From Actinomycetota bacterium (GTDB lineage: Bacteria; Actinomycetota; Rubrobacteria; Rubrobacterales; Rubrobacteraceae), in contig SIRX01000169.1 in NCBI GenBank assembly GCA_004563715.1, positions 1 to 52,611 of the forward strand: a stretch of DNA of 52,611 nucleotides, given 5' to 3'. A model generated the notes under the pieces. It saw only the letters and a list, made by a program, of their open reading frames with translations, was not told the origin of the DNA and did no database searches. The position numbers and the translations under genes are program-made. Below, one piece after another: positions 1 through 8,630 of the stretch. Numbering within the stretch: position 1 is the stretch's first letter; the number at the start of each line of letters is the position of its first letter.

Positions 1-2
1 AG

Positions 3-197
3 GCCCTGCTGGTGGCCGCCGGCCAGAACGTCAAGCGGTTGCTTGCTTTCGGCCGGAAGGGGCCGAGACGCCCGGCCCAGGTCGTGGCCCTGCGCGTCAC
101 GCCAACGGCGCGTCGTCCGCACCGTGGTCTCCTCTCAGGCCGCCAATTTCCGCTGGTCCGAGCCTTTTTCAACGGGCTGATCACTTTTTCCGGGTGA
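3..197 (+). CDS. C-terminal fragment of a probable DDE transposase (IS1182/IS5-like), truncated by the window edge
   Basis: The frame is open from the first complete codon at base 3 to the TGA ending at 197, so the gene begins outside the window. The visible 64 residues include a QNVKRLLAFGRKGPRRP stretch, resembling the QN(I/L/V)KRL segment near the C-terminus of IS1182- and IS5-type transposases, and an aromatic tail (RAFFNGLITF). This is recognition by eye of a short basic segment, so the family is tentative. No terminal inverted repeat was identified between 198 and 266. If correct, it marks a mobile-element edge next to the ATPase gene. Confidence 0.45.
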   Translation, partial: ALLVAAGQNVKRLLAFGRKGPRRPAQVVALRVTPTARRPHRGLLSGRQFPLVRAFFNGLITFSG

Positions 198-266
198 TAG
201 CAAGCCCGCGGGTGGTAAACTCTGCGAGCCTAATCATGCTACATCAACCCTCTCCCCGGAAGGTGT

Positions 267-3011
267 ATGGACGAGATAACCCAGAGCCCAGATCGCAACC
301 CGAGTAGCCTGCAACCGCACGAGGTGCTAGAAGACCTCTCCGTCTCGCTGGAAACAGGCCTGACGGCGAAAGAGGCAGATAACCGGCGCGAGGAGTTCGG
401 CTACAACGTCCTGGAGGAGGGGCGGGGCGAGGGCATCCTCTCCATGCTCTGGCGCCAGATCAACTCGCCCCTGATCTACGTGCTTATCGGCGCGGGCTTG
501 TTGGCGTTTGCCGTGGGGGAGAACGTCGACGCGGTCGTGGTGCTGGCGGTCGTGGTGCTGAACACCCTGATCGGCTTTGTCCAGGAGTACCGGGCCGGAA
601 AGGCCATCGAGGCGCTCACCCAGATGGTTCCCGAGCAGGCCGCTGTCTTGCGGGATGAGGAGTGGGTCACCCTGCCCGCCGCAGAACTGGTCCCGGGCGA
701 CGTGGTCTCCGTGCGCTCGGGCGACAAGGTGCCGGCCGACCTGCGGCTCGTGGAGGCCAGGAACCTGCAAGCCGACGAGGCGGCGCTGACCGGCGAGTCG
801 GTACCGGTCGCCAAGGGGGTAGAGCCCGTCGAGGAAGAAACGCCCGTCGCCGACCGCACGAGCATGATCTTCAACGGCACCCTCGTGACCTCCGGAACCG
901 CGACGGCCGTTACGACGGCTACGGGAATGAACACGGAGCTCGGACGCATCTCCGAGATGCTCGAAGAGACCAGCGAGGTGCAGACCCCGCTCACGCGCCA
1001 GATAGCCACGTTCGGCAAGTGGCTCTCCGTCGTGATCCTCGTCGTGGCGGTAGTGATGTTCGCCGTCGGGATTTTCCGGGGTTACCCGGCGGCCGACGCC
1101 ACGCTCGCGGCCATAACCCTGGCGGTGGCCGCCATCCCCGAGGGTCTGCCGGCGATCATCACCATCGCCCTCGCGGTCGGGGTGCGCCGGATGGCCCGGC
1201 GCCGCGCCGTGATCCGCCACCTCCCGGCCGTGGATACCCTGGGGAGCACCACGGTTATCTGTTCGGACAAGACGGGCACCCTCACGAGGGGCGAGATGAC
1301 CGTGCGCGGCATATGGTGCGGCAGCGGCGAGTACGAGGTGAGCGGCGTCGGCTACTTGCCGGAGGGGGAGATCACCCGCGACGGGGAGGCGCCCGGCGAG
1401 CTTGCCGAGGACCTCCGGGAGCTTCTCCGGGCCGGCCTTCTCTGCAACGACTCCCGGCTCGAGCAGGAGGAGGGCGAGTGGAGGATCGACGGAGACCCTA
1501 CAGAGGGCTCTCTCCTGGTCGCCGCCGAAAAAGCGGGGCTGGACGCCAGAGAGGCGCAAGGACAGCGGCCCCGGAAAGACGCCATACCGTTCGAGTCCGA
1601 AAAGCAGTACATGGCGACGCTGCACGAACAGCCGGATAACGGGCAGGTGATCTACCTGAAGGGATCGCCGGAGGCCGTCGTAGAGCGCTGCGAGGCTGGG
1701 CCCGACGGCGAGCCTCTGGACGAGAAGCAGGTATTCGAGCAGGCCGAGCGGATGGCCGACCGGGGCATGCGGGTTCTCGCGCTGGCTCACCGGCATCCGG
1801 AGAAGCCGCTGGACGAGCTGGCAGACGATGCGGTAGACAGAGGCTTCGTCCTGCTCGGCCTCGCAGCGATGATAGATCCCCCCCGGGAAGAGGCGATCTC
1901 GGCCGTGGGCGAGTGCCAGAGCGCGGGGATAACCGTCAAGATGGTAACGGGGGACCACTCCATCACAGCGGCGGCTATCGGCCGGCAGCTGGGGATACTC
2001 AACGAGAACGGCTCGTCGTTGTCCGGCTCGGATATAGCCGGCTTCTCCGACGAGGAGCTGCGCGAAGCCGCGGTGGAGTCGAACGTCTTCGCCCGCGTCG
2101 CCCCCGAGCACAAGCTCCGGCTGGTGCAGAGCTTGCAGGACCGGGACGAGGTAACGGCGATGACCGGAGACGGGGTCAACGACGCCCCCGCCCTGAAGCA
2201 GGCCAACATCGGGGTGGCTATGGGCATAGCCGGTACGGACGTCTCCAAAGAGTCGGCGGACATGGTCCTGACCGACGACAACTTCGCCTCCATCAGCGCC
2301 GCGGTGGAAGAGGGACGCCGGGTCTACGACAACCTCAAGAAAGCCCTCGCCTTTATACTGCCCACGAACGTGGGGCAGGGGCTGCTCATACTACTGGCCG
2401 TGATGTTCTTCCCCATCGTGGGCGGCGAGCCGCTGCTGCCGGTTCAGCCCACCCAGGCGTTGTGGATCAACCTGGTCGTCGCCGTCGCGCTGGCGCTGCC
2501 GCTCGCCTTCGAGGCGAAGGAGCCGGACCTCATGCATCGTCTGCCGCGAGAGCCAAACTCTCCCATACTGGACCGTCCCCTCTTTTTGCGCACGATCGGC
2601 GTGGGGGCCTTTGTGGCGGCCGCCGGTATAGGCATGTTCCTCCTGGAGTACTACGGGGCGGTTGCCCGGGGCGTCTCTCCAGACGTGGCCCTCTCCGAGG
2701 CCCAGACGCTGGCCGTGACGACCGTTATCCTGGTACACGTCTTCTACCTGCTAAACTGCCGCTCGCTCTACGGATCGTTCTGGGAGATGGGCTTGTGGAC
2801 CAACAAGTGGATATACGTCGGCATCGCCGTGATACTCCTGCTCCAGGCAGGCTTTGTCTACCTGCCCTTTATGAACGTGCTTTTCCACACGGCCCCTCTG
2901 GGCCTGGGAGCCTGGCTACAGGCGGCCGCCGTAGCCGTGGTGATAGTGCCGTTGATCGGCCTGGAGAAGCGCTGGTGGAGAAACCGGTCCGAGCGCGTGC
3001 GGAGCCGATGA
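267..3011 (+). CDS. P-type cation-transporting ATPase (P2-type, ion specificity uncertain)
   Basis: A 914-residue membrane pump that would couple ATP hydrolysis to cation transport. In order it shows an N-terminal cation-ATPase domain, two membrane helices, an actuator domain with the TGES motif, the PEGLP motif of helix M4, the phosphorylation site DKTGT (Asp334), the nucleotide-binding domain, the hinge [13 protein letters not shown] and a six-helix C-terminal region. M4 resembles the P2A calcium pump ([10 protein letters not shown]). However, M5 reads TNVGQGLL, with Gln where SERCA has its ligand Glu, and M6 reads [17 protein letters not shown], lacking the Asp of the NLVTDG calcium motif. 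Calcium is therefore not assured. The ATG follows AAGGTG at four bases. The downstream gene is an independent housekeeping gene. Confidence 0.93.
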   Translation: MDEITQSPDRNPSSLQPHEVLEDLSVSLETGLTAKEADNRREEFGYNVLEEGRGEGILSMLWRQINSPLIYVLIGAGLLAFAVGENVDAVVVLAVVVLNTLIGFVQEYRAGKAIEALTQMVPEQAAVLRDEEWVTLPAAELVPGDVVSVRSGDKVPADLRLVEARNLQADEAALTGESVPVAKGVEPVEEETPVADRTSMIFNGTLVTSGTATAVTTATGMNTELGRISEMLEETSEVQTPLTRQIATFGKWLSVVILVVAVVMFAVGIFRGYPAADATLAAITLAVAAIPEGLPAIITIALAVGVRRMARRRAVIRHLPAVDTLGSTTVICSDKTGTLTRGEMTVRGIWCGSGEYEVSGVGYLPEGEITRDGEAPGELAEDLRELLRAGLLCNDSRLEQEEGEWRIDGDPTEGSLLVAAEKAGLDAREAQGQRPRKDAIPFESEKQYMATLHEQPDNGQVIYLKGSPEAVVERCEAGPDGEPLDEKQVFEQAERMADRGMRVLALAHRHPEKPLDELADDAVDRGFVLLGLAAMIDPPREEAISAVGECQSAGITVKMVTGDHSITAAAIGRQLGILNENGSSLSGSDIAGFSDEELREAAVESNVFARVAPEHKLRLVQSLQDRDEVTAMTGDGVNDAPALKQANIGVAMGIAGTDVSKESADMVLTDDNFASISAAVEEGRRVYDNLKKALAFILPTNVGQGLLILLAVMFFPIVGGEPLLPVQPTQALWINLVVAVALALPLAFEAKEPDLMHRLPREPNSPILDRPLFLRTIGVGAFVAAAGIGMFLLEYYGAVARGVSPDVALSEAQTLAVTTVILVHVFYLLNCRSLYGSFWEMGLWTNKWIYVGIAVILLLQAGFVYLPFMNVLFHTAPLGLGAWLQAAAVAVVIVPLIGLEKRWWRNRSERVRSR

Positions 3012-3030
3012 CCCTGAGGCGACGGGTACA

Positions 3031-3126
3031 ATGAAGCCCACCACGGGAGCGATGCTCGTTGGCGTCCTGGCGGTGATCGTGCTCGTGGCGGCCATATTCT
3101 TCGGCAGGTTCGTTCTCGGCACCTGA
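3031..3126 (+). CDS. possible 31-residue single-pass membrane peptide
   Basis: A short frame beginning ATG AAG CCC ACC, 19 bases after the ATPase stop, encodes a peptide with a near-continuous hydrophobic core (AMLVGVLAVIVLVAAIFF) between a Lys-containing N-terminus and an Arg. It has the composition of a single transmembrane helix. A GAGG lies about 12 bases upstream. Position suggests co-transcription with the P-type ATPase and perhaps a role as a small pump-associated peptide, but that is inference. I recognise no family, and a chance frame is possible. Confidence 0.4.
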   Translation: MKPTTGAMLVGVLAVIVLVAAIFFGRFVLGT

Positions 3127-3162
3127 TTCCTCGCTGCCCCTGGGCTAACTGCGTCGCGATGG

Positions 3163-3191
3163 TTGTGGGAGCTGGTTTTTGCGCGTAGCAT
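3163..3191 (+). promoter_or_regulatory. candidate promoter for ppx-rpe
   Basis: TTGTGG at 3163-3168 and TAGCAT at 3186-3191 are separated by 17 bases, an acceptable housekeeping-sigma arrangement, about 30 bases upstream of the ppx start. Assigned by eye only. Confidence 0.3.
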
Positions 3192-3222
3192 GCTGTTCCG
3201 GTGTTTACAGGGAGGTGTGGTT

Positions 3223-4104
3223 TTGAGCCGGTATGGGGTTATAGACGTGGGGTCCAACACGATCCACCTGCTCGTCGGGGAGGTCGAGGGCGGCGGGGTC
3301 TTGCCGGTGACCGGGGAGAAGGTTTCGGCCCGGCTCGGCGCGGGCGTGGATAAGAGCGGCCGGCTGGAAGAGAAGCGTGTGTCTCTGGCGGCGGAGGCCA
3401 TAAGGCTCTTTGTCCGGATCTCCGCCCTCCACCAGGTGCCCGAGCCCGTCATTCTCGCCACGAGCGCCGTGCGGGATGCGGCGAACGGCCCGGAGCTGGT
3501 AGACCGGGTGTTCGAGGACACCGGCTTGCGGATGCGCTTGATCTCTGGCGAGGAGGAGGCTTCGCTTGGTTTCCGGGGCGCCGTCTCCGCGGTCGGCGAG
3601 CCGTGGCAAGGGTCGGCCCTCGTCGTGGACCTCGGGGGCGGTTCCGCGCAGCTCATCGTCGGCGAGGCTACGACCGGACCGCTCATGCAGGTCTCCCTGC
3701 CCCTCGGCACGAACCGAACGACCGAGCGGTTCGTAAACAACGACCCGGCCAAGAAAAAGGAACTGCGGGCGCTCCGCGAGCACGTGCAAAAGCTGATGCC
3801 GGGCTGGAGCCTGGCCTCGCAGGTGCCGGTGGTCGCGGTCGGGGGCTCGGCGCGGGCGGTGCTCAAGATCACGCAGGACCGGCTCACGACGGACCGTCTC
3901 GGGCGGCTCGCGGAGGAGATCGCGGCTTTCCCCTCGGCGGTGCTCGCCCGCCGGTACGGCCTCGCGCCGGAGCGGGCGCGGGTGTTGCCCGCCGCGGTGA
4001 CGACCCTCAAGGCGGTCCTGGACCACTTCGGTCGCGAGGAGCTTACCGTGGCCCGGGGCGGCGTCCGGGAGGGGGCCGTCCTCTCGCTCGCAGAGACCGG
4101 GTAG
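3223..4104 (+). CDS. ppx: Ppx/GppA-family exopolyphosphatase
   Basis: This 293-residue protein belongs to the actin-like ASKHA fold phosphatases that hydrolyse polyphosphate or pppGpp. It has the N-terminal phosphate-binding motif IDVGSNTIHLLVGEV, the SAVRDA segment near residue 90 and the second glycine-rich loop VVDLGGGSAQL near residue 145. The length matches the short single-module actinobacterial Ppx proteins rather than the roughly 500-residue enterobacterial form with its HD-like C-terminal domain. I chose the TTG at 3223 because GGAGG lies seven bases upstream and the family N-terminus begins immediately after it; the frame is open from 3163, but that extension has no family similarity. 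Whether polyP or pppGpp is the substrate cannot be read from the sequence. Confidence 0.88.
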   Translation: MSRYGVIDVGSNTIHLLVGEVEGGGVLPVTGEKVSARLGAGVDKSGRLEEKRVSLAAEAIRLFVRISALHQVPEPVILATSAVRDAANGPELVDRVFEDTGLRMRLISGEEEASLGFRGAVSAVGEPWQGSALVVDLGGGSAQLIVGEATTGPLMQVSLPLGTNRTTERFVNNDPAKKKELRALREHVQKLMPGWSLASQVPVVAVGGSARAVLKITQDRLTTDRLGRLAEEIAAFPSAVLARRYGLAPERARVLPAAVTTLKAVLDHFGREELTVARGGVREGAVLSLAETG

Positions 4105-4182
4105 CGGCGGGTTTCTGTAGAATGGGTGCTTTGGAACAGAACACGAACAGAACACGAGAACGACATATCCGGGAGGCGAGAG

Positions 4183-4857
4183 TTGGCGTTTTTTACTGAG
4201 TTGGGTGACAGGGTCGTCGGCGCGCCGTCCATACTCGCGGCGGACTTCGCCAACTTGGCCGCCGAGGTCCGTCAAGCTGCCGAGGGTGGGGCGGAGCTCG
4301 TCCACTTCGACGCGATGGACAACCACTTCGTCCCCAACCTCACCGTAGGCCCGGCCGTCGCCGCCTCACTCGTTGAGGCCGTGGACCTACCCGTGGACGC
4401 CCACCTCATGGTGGACAACCCGGACAACCTGATCCAGCCGTTTATAGAAGCGGGGGTGACGAGCATCTCCGTGCAGCCGGAGGCCGTGACGCACCTGCAC
4501 CGGATACTGGAGGTGATCAGGAACGGCGGCTGTGAGGCCGGCGTGGCCCTCAACCCGACCACGCCGCCCGAGTTTATCGAGTGGGCGCTCCCCTACCTGG
4601 ACTACATACTCGTCATGAGCGTCAACCCCGGTTTCGGGGGGCAGTCGTTCATCCCGGAGATGGTCGAGAAGGTGCGCCGCATAAAGCAGATGACCGACCT
4701 TCCCGTACAGGTGGACGGCGGCATCACCGAGGAGACCGCGCCGCTGATGGCGGAGGCCGGGGCCCAGGTGCTCGTGGCGGGCTCCGCCGTGTACAAGGGC
4801 GACCCGGCGACCGAGATGCGCAAGATCATAGAGGCCGCACGCCGCGCTGCCGGGTAG
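4183..4857 (+). CDS. rpe: ribulose-phosphate 3-epimerase
   Basis: Interconverts ribulose 5-phosphate and xylulose 5-phosphate (EC 5.1.3.1) in the pentose phosphate pathway; ribulose 5-phosphate is also the substrate of the RibB activity encoded just downstream. The 224-residue TIM barrel shows SILAADFANL, a metal-site strand HFDAMDNHFVPN, HLMVDNP, the signature MSVNPGFGGQSF with the metal Asp region, and the phosphate loop VDGGI plus VAGSAVY. The usual D-V-M-D-G-H is D-A-M-D-N-H here, a mild change. The TTG at 4183 has GGAGG six bases upstream and gives the usual length; an in-frame start at 4126 would add an unlikely polar extension. Confidence 0.95.
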   Translation: MAFFTELGDRVVGAPSILAADFANLAAEVRQAAEGGAELVHFDAMDNHFVPNLTVGPAVAASLVEAVDLPVDAHLMVDNPDNLIQPFIEAGVTSISVQPEAVTHLHRILEVIRNGGCEAGVALNPTTPPEFIEWALPYLDYILVMSVNPGFGGQSFIPEMVEKVRRIKQMTDLPVQVDGGITEETAPLMAEAGAQVLVAGSAVYKGDPATEMRKIIEAARRAAG

Positions 4858-4944
4858 CTTCTTCAGCCGGGACCCACGGGCGCTCTTTCTGTGTGCCGGA
4901 TTCCTTGTTAGCCGGTTGGCGGTATGGTAGTTTTGCATAGAGCA

Positions 4945-5113
4945 ACTTTCGGGGGCGGGTGAAATTCCCGCACCGGCGGTAGCCCGGGAAGCGTCAAGCG
5001 CTTTCTCGGGGAGCCCGCGAACCCCCGGCGACCTCCGGGGGCCGAGCCGGTGAAGGCCAGCGGTATCTGGCCGTAGTCCGGCGCCGACGGTTACAGTCCG
5101 GATGGGAGAAAGG
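4945..5113 (+). ncRNA. FMN riboswitch (RFN element) controlling ribD
   Basis: The 262-base gap before ribD holds the conserved blocks of the RFN aptamer: GGGGGCGGGTGAAATTCCCGCACCGGCGGTA (in part at 4951-4981), GAGCCCGCGAA, a variable arm, GCCGGTGAAGGCC-like and AGTCCGG segments, and the terminal GATGGGAGAAAGG. The closing helix P1 is visible: CTTTC at 4946-4950 pairs with GAAAG at 5108-5112. That 3' strand contains the AAAGGA ribosome-binding site of ribD (GTG at 5119). No terminator hairpin with a T run lies between aptamer and start. FMN binding should therefore stabilise P1 and hide the ribosome-binding site, giving translational repression. Confidence 0.93.
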
Positions 5114-5118
5114 AAGAC

Positions 5119-6243
5119 GTGGCACACAGGGACCTCATGGACCGCGCCCGCGACCTCGCGGAGCGCGGACGCTACACGGTAGCACCGAACCCCCTCGTGG
5201 GGGCCGTCGTTGTGCGTGATGGCGAGGTTTTGGGTGAGGGCTGGCACGCCCGGACGGGCCTGGACCATGCTGAAGTGTCCGCCCTCAAACAGGTCGGGAC
5301 CGGGGCGGCCGGGGCGACGATGTACGTGACGCTGGAGCCCTGCAACCACCACGGCCGCACGCCGCCGTGCACGGAAGCCATAATCCGGAGCGGCATCTCC
5401 CGCGTCGTGATCGGGCATCTCGATCCCGACCCGCGGATGCGCGGCCGGAGCGTCGAGTTGCTGCGCTCGGCCGGTATAGAGGTCGAGGTCCTCGACGACC
5501 CCGGCTTCGGGCGGCAGAACGAGCAGTTCTTCACGGCCATGCGTGAGGGGCGGCCCTTTGTCCACCTCAAGCTGGCGGCGACGTTGGACGGTAGGATCGC
5601 CGCCGCCAACGGCGACAGCCAGTGGGTTACCGGCGAGGCGGCCCGGCTCCGCGCCCGGATGCTGCGGGCCGAGGCCGGGGCGGTGCTCGTCGGGGCCGGA
5701 ACGGCCCGCGCCGACGATCCCCTCCTCACGGCCCGCGGCCTCCCCGAGGAGCCCCCCCGGATAACCCGCGCCGTCCTCGATCCCCGGCTCTCCCTCGGCC
5801 CGGAGAGCCAGCTCGCCCGCACCGCCCGCGAGAACCCGGTCGTGGCCTTTACCGGAAAGCTTGTGGACCGAAACCGGGCCCGGACGCTCGAAACGCTGGG
5901 GGTGGAGGTCGTGCCCGTGCCAGAAGCCGGTGACGGGCTGGACCTCGAAGCCGTGCTGCGGGAGCTCCAGCGGCGGGGTGTACGCGGGGTCCTCGTCGAG
6001 GGGGGCGGCGAGACCGCGGCGCGCTTCGTCAAAAAAGGGCTCGTAGACAAGCTCACCCTGTTCTACGCCCCGCGGCTGCTCGGCGCCGAGGGGATACCCA
6101 TGATCGGCAAGCTGCGTCTTACGCGCATGGCCCAGGCATCCGGGTTCGGGGTCGCCAACGTAGACTTGATCGACGGCGACCTCGCCGTAACGCTGTACCC
6201 CACACCGATAGCAGAGGAGGAACGTGTTCACCGGGCTGGTTGA
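5119..6243 (+). CDS. ribD: bifunctional riboflavin deaminase/reductase RibD
   Basis: Catalyses the second and third steps of riboflavin synthesis: deamination of the pyrimidine formed from GTP (EC 3.5.4.26) and reduction of its ribosyl chain (EC 1.1.1.193). The N-terminal cytidine-deaminase-like domain carries the zinc site His50-Ala-Glu52 with Cys75 and Cys84 in PCNHHGRTPPC. From about residue 148 the reductase domain starts (VHLKLAATLDGRIA, WVTGEAAR) and ends with the NADPH-binding VLVEGGGETAARF. At 374 residues it has the full two-domain length. The GTG start sits five bases after AAAGGA inside the FMN riboswitch. It overlaps ribE by 20 bases, indicating translational coupling. Confidence 0.96.
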   Translation: MAHRDLMDRARDLAERGRYTVAPNPLVGAVVVRDGEVLGEGWHARTGLDHAEVSALKQVGTGAAGATMYVTLEPCNHHGRTPPCTEAIIRSGISRVVIGHLDPDPRMRGRSVELLRSAGIEVEVLDDPGFGRQNEQFFTAMREGRPFVHLKLAATLDGRIAAANGDSQWVTGEAARLRARMLRAEAGAVLVGAGTARADDPLLTARGLPEEPPRITRAVLDPRLSLGPESQLARTARENPVVAFTGKLVDRNRARTLETLGVEVVPVPEAGDGLDLEAVLRELQRRGVRGVLVEGGGETAARFVKKGLVDKLTLFYAPRLLGAEGIPMIGKLRLTRMAQASGFGVANVDLIDGDLAVTLYPTPIAEEERVHRAG

Positions 6244-6859
6244 GGCTACCGGAGACGTGGTGAAGCTGGAGCCGGGCGGCATGTCCCGGCTGGAAGTCTC
6301 GGCCCCGGCAATCTCCGGCGGTGTCCGGGTCGGGGATTCCGTCTCGGTCAACGGCGTGTGCCTGACGGCCAACGAGGTCGGAGACGGCCGCCTAGTCTTC
6401 TACGCCATGCCCGAGACGCTGCGCCGCACGGCGCTGGGAGACCTCACGGAGGGCAAGCTGGTAAACCTGGAGCGGGCGATGAGCCCGGAGAGCCGCTTCG
6501 GCGGGCACATAGTGCAGGGGCACGTGGACGGCGTGGGCGAGGTGCTGGAGGTCCGGGACGAGGGTGGCGCGGAGATCTGGGCTTTCGCCGCGCCGGAGTC
6601 CGTGTTGCGCTACACCGTCGAGAAGGGGAGCATCTGCGTGGACGGCATAAGCCTCACCGTCGTCTCCGTGGGTGAGGGCTCGTTCACCGTCTCCATCCTG
6701 CCCCAGACCCGCGCGGCCACCAACCTGCGGCGGCTGGCGGCGGGCGAGCAGGTCAACCTGGAGGCGGATGTGATCGGCAAGTACGTCGAGCGGCTCTTGC
6801 GGCCGCGGCTGGAGCAGAACGTGAAAAACTTCGAGAGGAGCGTGGAAGATGCCGTTTAG
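6224..6859 (+). CDS. ribE: riboflavin synthase alpha chain
   Basis: Dismutates two molecules of 6,7-dimethyl-8-ribityllumazine to riboflavin and a pyrimidine (EC 2.5.1.9). The 211-residue protein has the canonical start MFTGLVEATG and two lumazine-binding barrels; the second opens near residue 90 with RFGGHIVQGHVDGVGEV. The second-repeat segment CVDGISLTVVSVG mirrors the first-repeat CLTANEVGDG. The GTG start at 6224 follows GAGGAGG closely and lies within the 3' end of ribD, and the stop lies within the start of ribBA, so ribD, ribE and ribBA are chained by overlaps. Confidence 0.96.
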   Translation: MFTGLVEATGDVVKLEPGGMSRLEVSAPAISGGVRVGDSVSVNGVCLTANEVGDGRLVFYAMPETLRRTALGDLTEGKLVNLERAMSPESRFGGHIVQGHVDGVGEVLEVRDEGGAEIWAFAAPESVLRYTVEKGSICVDGISLTVVSVGEGSFTVSILPQTRAATNLRRLAAGEQVNLEADVIGKYVERLLRPRLEQNVKNFERSVEDAV

Positions 6860-8051
6860 CCCCATAGAAGAGGTCATCGAGGACATCCGGCAGGGCAAGA
6901 TGGTCATCGTCTGTGACGACGAGGACCGGGAGAACGAGGGCGACCTGACGATGGCCGCCGAGCTGGTCACCGGCGACGACATAAACTTCATGGCGACCTA
7001 CGGCAAGGGGCTTATCTGCCTGCCGATGCACGAGACCATGCTGGACCGGCTGGAGATCCCGCAGATGATCACGCACAACTCCGCCCGGATGGGGACGGCC
7101 TTTACGGTCTCCATCGAGGCGAAGGACGGCATCTCCACCGGTATCTCCGCCGCCGATAGGGCCCACACCTGCCGGGTGGCGGTGGACGACGCCACCACCC
7201 CCGACGACCTGGTGATGCCGGGCCACATCTTCCCCCTGCGCGCCAAGCCCGGCGGCGTGCTTCAGCGGGCCGGCCAGACGGAGGCCGCGGTGGACCTGAG
7301 CCGCCTGGCGGGGCTCAAGCCGGCCGGCGTGATCTGCGAGGTCATGAACGACGACGGGACGATGGCCCGGGTGCCGGACCTGGAGAAGTTCTCCAAAAAG
7401 CACGGCATCAAGATGGTCACTGTGGCCCAGATCATCGAGTACCGGCGCACCCACGAGAAGCTGATCGAGTTCGCCGTGGAGACCCGGCTGCCGACCCGCT
7501 TCGGCGACTTCCGCCTGCGGGCCTACGAGGATGCGCTGGATAACCTGACGCACGTGGCGCTCGTCATGGGCGAGCCGGAGGGCAAGGAGGACGTGCTCGT
7601 CCGGGTCCATTCGGCCTGCCTGACGGGCGACGCCCTCCACTCCCTGCGTTGCGACTGCGGTGACCAGCTGGAGGCCGCTATGGAATGCATCGCCGAGGAG
7701 GGCGAGGGTGTGCTCGTCTACATGCAGCAGGAAGGCCGCGGCATCGGCCTCCTGGAAAAAATAAAGGCCTACCATCTCCAGGACGGAGGTCTCGACACCG
7801 TCGAGGCCAACCAGGAACTCGGCTTCCCACCCGACCTCCGGGATTACGGGCTGGGAGCCCTGATCCTCAAGGACCTGGGGCTCGACCGGATACGCCTCTT
7901 GACGAATAACCTGACCAAGGTCGTGGGGCTCCAGGGCTTCGGCCTGGAGGTCTCCCAGCGGCTGCCGCTGGAAGTAGAGCCCAACGGCGTCAACGACCGC
8001 TACCTGGAGACCAAGCGCGAGAAGCTGAACCACGTCTTCGAGCGGTTCTAG
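6849..8051 (+). CDS. ribBA: bifunctional 3,4-dihydroxy-2-butanone 4-phosphate synthase / GTP cyclohydrolase II
   Basis: Supplies both branches of riboflavin synthesis: the four-carbon unit from ribulose 5-phosphate (EC 4.1.99.12) and the pyrimidine precursor from GTP (EC 3.5.4.25). Residues 1-200 form the RibB domain with the acidic loop [12 protein letters not shown] and [10 protein letters not shown]. Residues 205-400 form the RibA domain with zinc ligands Cys257, Cys268 and Cys270 and the QQEGRGIGL and LLTNNLTKV motifs. The RibB motif usually written R-x-G-H-T-E-A reads RAGQTEA, so the metal-ligand His is Gln143. The RibA half looks intact. The gene overlaps ribE by 11 bases and is followed after 13 bases by ribH. 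Confidence 0.95.
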   Translation: MPFSPIEEVIEDIRQGKMVIVCDDEDRENEGDLTMAAELVTGDDINFMATYGKGLICLPMHETMLDRLEIPQMITHNSARMGTAFTVSIEAKDGISTGISAADRAHTCRVAVDDATTPDDLVMPGHIFPLRAKPGGVLQRAGQTEAAVDLSRLAGLKPAGVICEVMNDDGTMARVPDLEKFSKKHGIKMVTVAQIIEYRRTHEKLIEFAVETRLPTRFGDFRLRAYEDALDNLTHVALVMGEPEGKEDVLVRVHSACLTGDALHSLRCDCGDQLEAAMECIAEEGEGVLVYMQQEGRGIGLLEKIKAYHLQDGGLDTVEANQELGFPPDLRDYGLGALILKDLGLDRIRLLTNNLTKVVGLQGFGLEVSQRLPLEVEPNGVNDRYLETKREKLNHVFERF

Positions 8052-8064
8052 GAGGAGCAGGGTT

Positions 8065-8601
8065 TTGGAGAAAACAAGCCGGGTCAACCACATAGAGGGA
8101 AGTCTCTCGGCCGAAGGCCGCTCGTTCGGGATCGTCGCCGCCCGCTTTAACGATTTTGTCGTCAAGGCCCTCGTCGAAGGCGCTTTGGACGCCGTCGAGC
8201 GGCACGGAGGGGACCTGGGATCTGTGGACGTGGCGTGGGTGCCGGGCTCCTACGAGCTGCCGCTCGCCGCCCGCCAGATGGCGCTTTCCGGCCGGTACGA
8301 CGCCGTGGTCTGCCTGGGCGCCGTGATCCGGGGCGCCACCGCCCACTTCGACTACGTGGCGGGCGGGGCCGCCAGCGGCGTCAACTCCGCGATGCTCGAA
8401 ACCGGCGTGCCGGTGATCTTCGGGGTCATCACCACCGAGAACATAGAGCAGGCCATCGAGCGGGCCGGCACCAAGATGGGGAACAAGGGCTTCGAGGCCG
8501 CCGCCGCGGCCATCGAGATGGCGTCGCTCATGGAGCGGCTGGGGAAAGCTCCGCGCCCGGAAGGAGCGCCGTCGCGCGACCCCGAGATGGATAGGGTCTA
8601 G
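8065..8601 (+). CDS. ribH: 6,7-dimethyl-8-ribityllumazine synthase
   Basis: Condenses the RibA/RibD pyrimidine with dihydroxybutanone phosphate to give lumazine (EC 2.5.1.78), the substrate of the RibE product. Family motifs are present: GIVAARFND near the N-terminus, the substrate loop [27 protein letters not shown] with the catalytic His, and [12 protein letters not shown]. The protein is 178 residues, about 20 more than usual, because of a polar, proline-rich C-terminal tail after the family helix ([13 protein letters not shown]). A GGAGGAG lies seven bases before the TTG start. It closes the riboflavin operon. Confidence 0.95.
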   Translation: MEKTSRVNHIEGSLSAEGRSFGIVAARFNDFVVKALVEGALDAVERHGGDLGSVDVAWVPGSYELPLAARQMALSGRYDAVVCLGAVIRGATAHFDYVAGGAASGVNSAMLETGVPVIFGVITTENIEQAIERAGTKMGNKGFEAAAAAIEMASLMERLGKAPRPEGAPSRDPEMDRV

Positions 8602-8630
8602 CGGAGTTTGCTCAGGTTAGCCGTCTTCGC

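Noticed and set aside
327-2111. Long open frame on the minus strand opposite the P-type ATPase (594 codons)
   Set aside because: High-GC third positions commonly leave antisense frames open; the translation is rich in Arg, His and Gly with no domain, and the plus strand encodes a complete ATPase.
4387-6372. 661-codon minus-strand frame across rpe, the FMN riboswitch and ribD
   Set aside because: It spans a structured RNA and two complete plus-strand enzymes, and no known motif is visible.
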